The notes below the pieces were generated by a model. It was not told the origin of the DNA, did not search any database, and worked only from the letters and a program-made list of their open reading frames with translations. A stretch of 64,000 bases of DNA, taken from positions 20,000 to 83,999 of the forward strand of contig CABIYO010000008.1 of assembly GCA_902362975.1 (NCBI GenBank), given 5' to 3'. Of this stretch, positions 63,782-64,000 are shown one piece after another (position 1 is the first letter of the stretch; each line of letters opens with the position of its first letter). The translations under genes and the position numbers were made by a program. This stretch comes from Caryophanales bacterium (GTDB taxonomy: Bacteria; Bacillota; Bacilli; Exiguobacteriales; Exiguobacteriaceae).

Positions 63782-64000
63782 TCAGTCGGCCAACATCAAC
63801 AGGTTGAGGCTCGCATTGATGTCACGGTCATGATGCGCGCCACAGGCACACGTCCATTCACGGACATCCATCGTCTTCTTCTCGCCTTTTGCTCCGCAAG
63901 TGGAACAGATCTGGGTCGATGCGAACCAGGGGTCTGCCTTGATGAGCGTCCGTCCGTAGAAGGTACATTTGTATTCCAACTGTCGGACGAACTCGTACCA
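63782..64000 (-). CDS. TnpB RNA-guided nuclease, C-terminal part
   Basis: The frame is open to the window edge. It reads [40 protein letters not shown], then [20 protein letters not shown] and INASLNLLMLAD: the zinc ribbon (CxxC...CxC) followed by the third RuvC Asp in the HHDRDINA block. No lesions are seen in this part, unlike the copy at 55 kb. The N-terminal two thirds and the left end lie beyond the window. Confidence 0.9.
   Translation of the reverse strand, partial: WYEFVRQLEYKCTFYGRTLIKADPWFASTQICSTCGAKGEKKTMDVREWTCACGAHHDRDINASLNLLMLAD

Overview
The window looks like a chromosomal segment of a Bacillales bacterium with moderate GC, most like Exiguobacterium; that genus is my inference from gene content, not from a search. 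Gene order follows two Bacillus subtilis backbone blocks: upp-glyA-ywlG-rpiB-ywlE-tsaC-prmC-prfA-tdk-rpmE-rho-glpX-murA2-fsa-fba-spo0F, and pyrG-rpoE-fadF plus speE-speB. Between prmC and tsaC there is no spoIIR and the two genes overlap, which fits a non-sporulating lineage, although a Spo0F-like receiver is kept.

Layout. 0-8 kb: tail of an osmoprotectant-binding protein, a broken GGDEF gene, upp, a lipoprotein, an acidic repeat protein, a two-component system and small membrane proteins. 8-25.9 kb: housekeeping block (glyA to glpD), interrupted by an Na+/H+ antiporter relic, an IS30 relic and an NlpC/P60 wall hydrolase. 26-41.5 kb: Old Yellow Enzyme, polysaccharide deacetylase, pyrG with a CTP-attenuation leader, rpoE, fadF with a FadR-type operator, several acetyltransferases and their relics, a GH13 glucosidase and a TipA-like MerR regulator. 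41.5-52.2 kb: an eight-gene surface-polysaccharide operon on the minus strand, bracketed by two inverted 88-bp copies of one repeat and by two paralogous four-repeat proteins that resemble homing-endonuclease-associated repeats. 52.3-55.8 kb: an AT-rich foreign-looking Clp ATPase followed by a decayed TnpB element. 55.9-64 kb: a CNNM/CBS exporter, an SbtA-type bicarbonate transporter with an attenuator leader and a DUF2294 neighbour, speB-speE, a frameshifted EAL gene, a wrecked ClC channel gene, and a cardiolipin synthase gene cut by a second TnpB element.

Two themes stand out. First, gene decay is heavy: at least eleven interrupted genes or relics, including both cyclic-di-GMP genes (GGDEF with an in-frame TGA, EAL with a one-base frameshift). 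Second, much regulatory architecture is readable: reiterative-initiation attenuation at pyrG, a GlpP-type terminator before glpD, a FadR box at fadF, a 19-bp-spacer MerR promoter, cre-like operators, and an unassigned terminator-bearing leader before sbtA. The least explained items are the paired repeat proteins at the two ends of the polysaccharide locus, the MurA paralogue with Tyr at the catalytic Cys position, and the sbtA leader.
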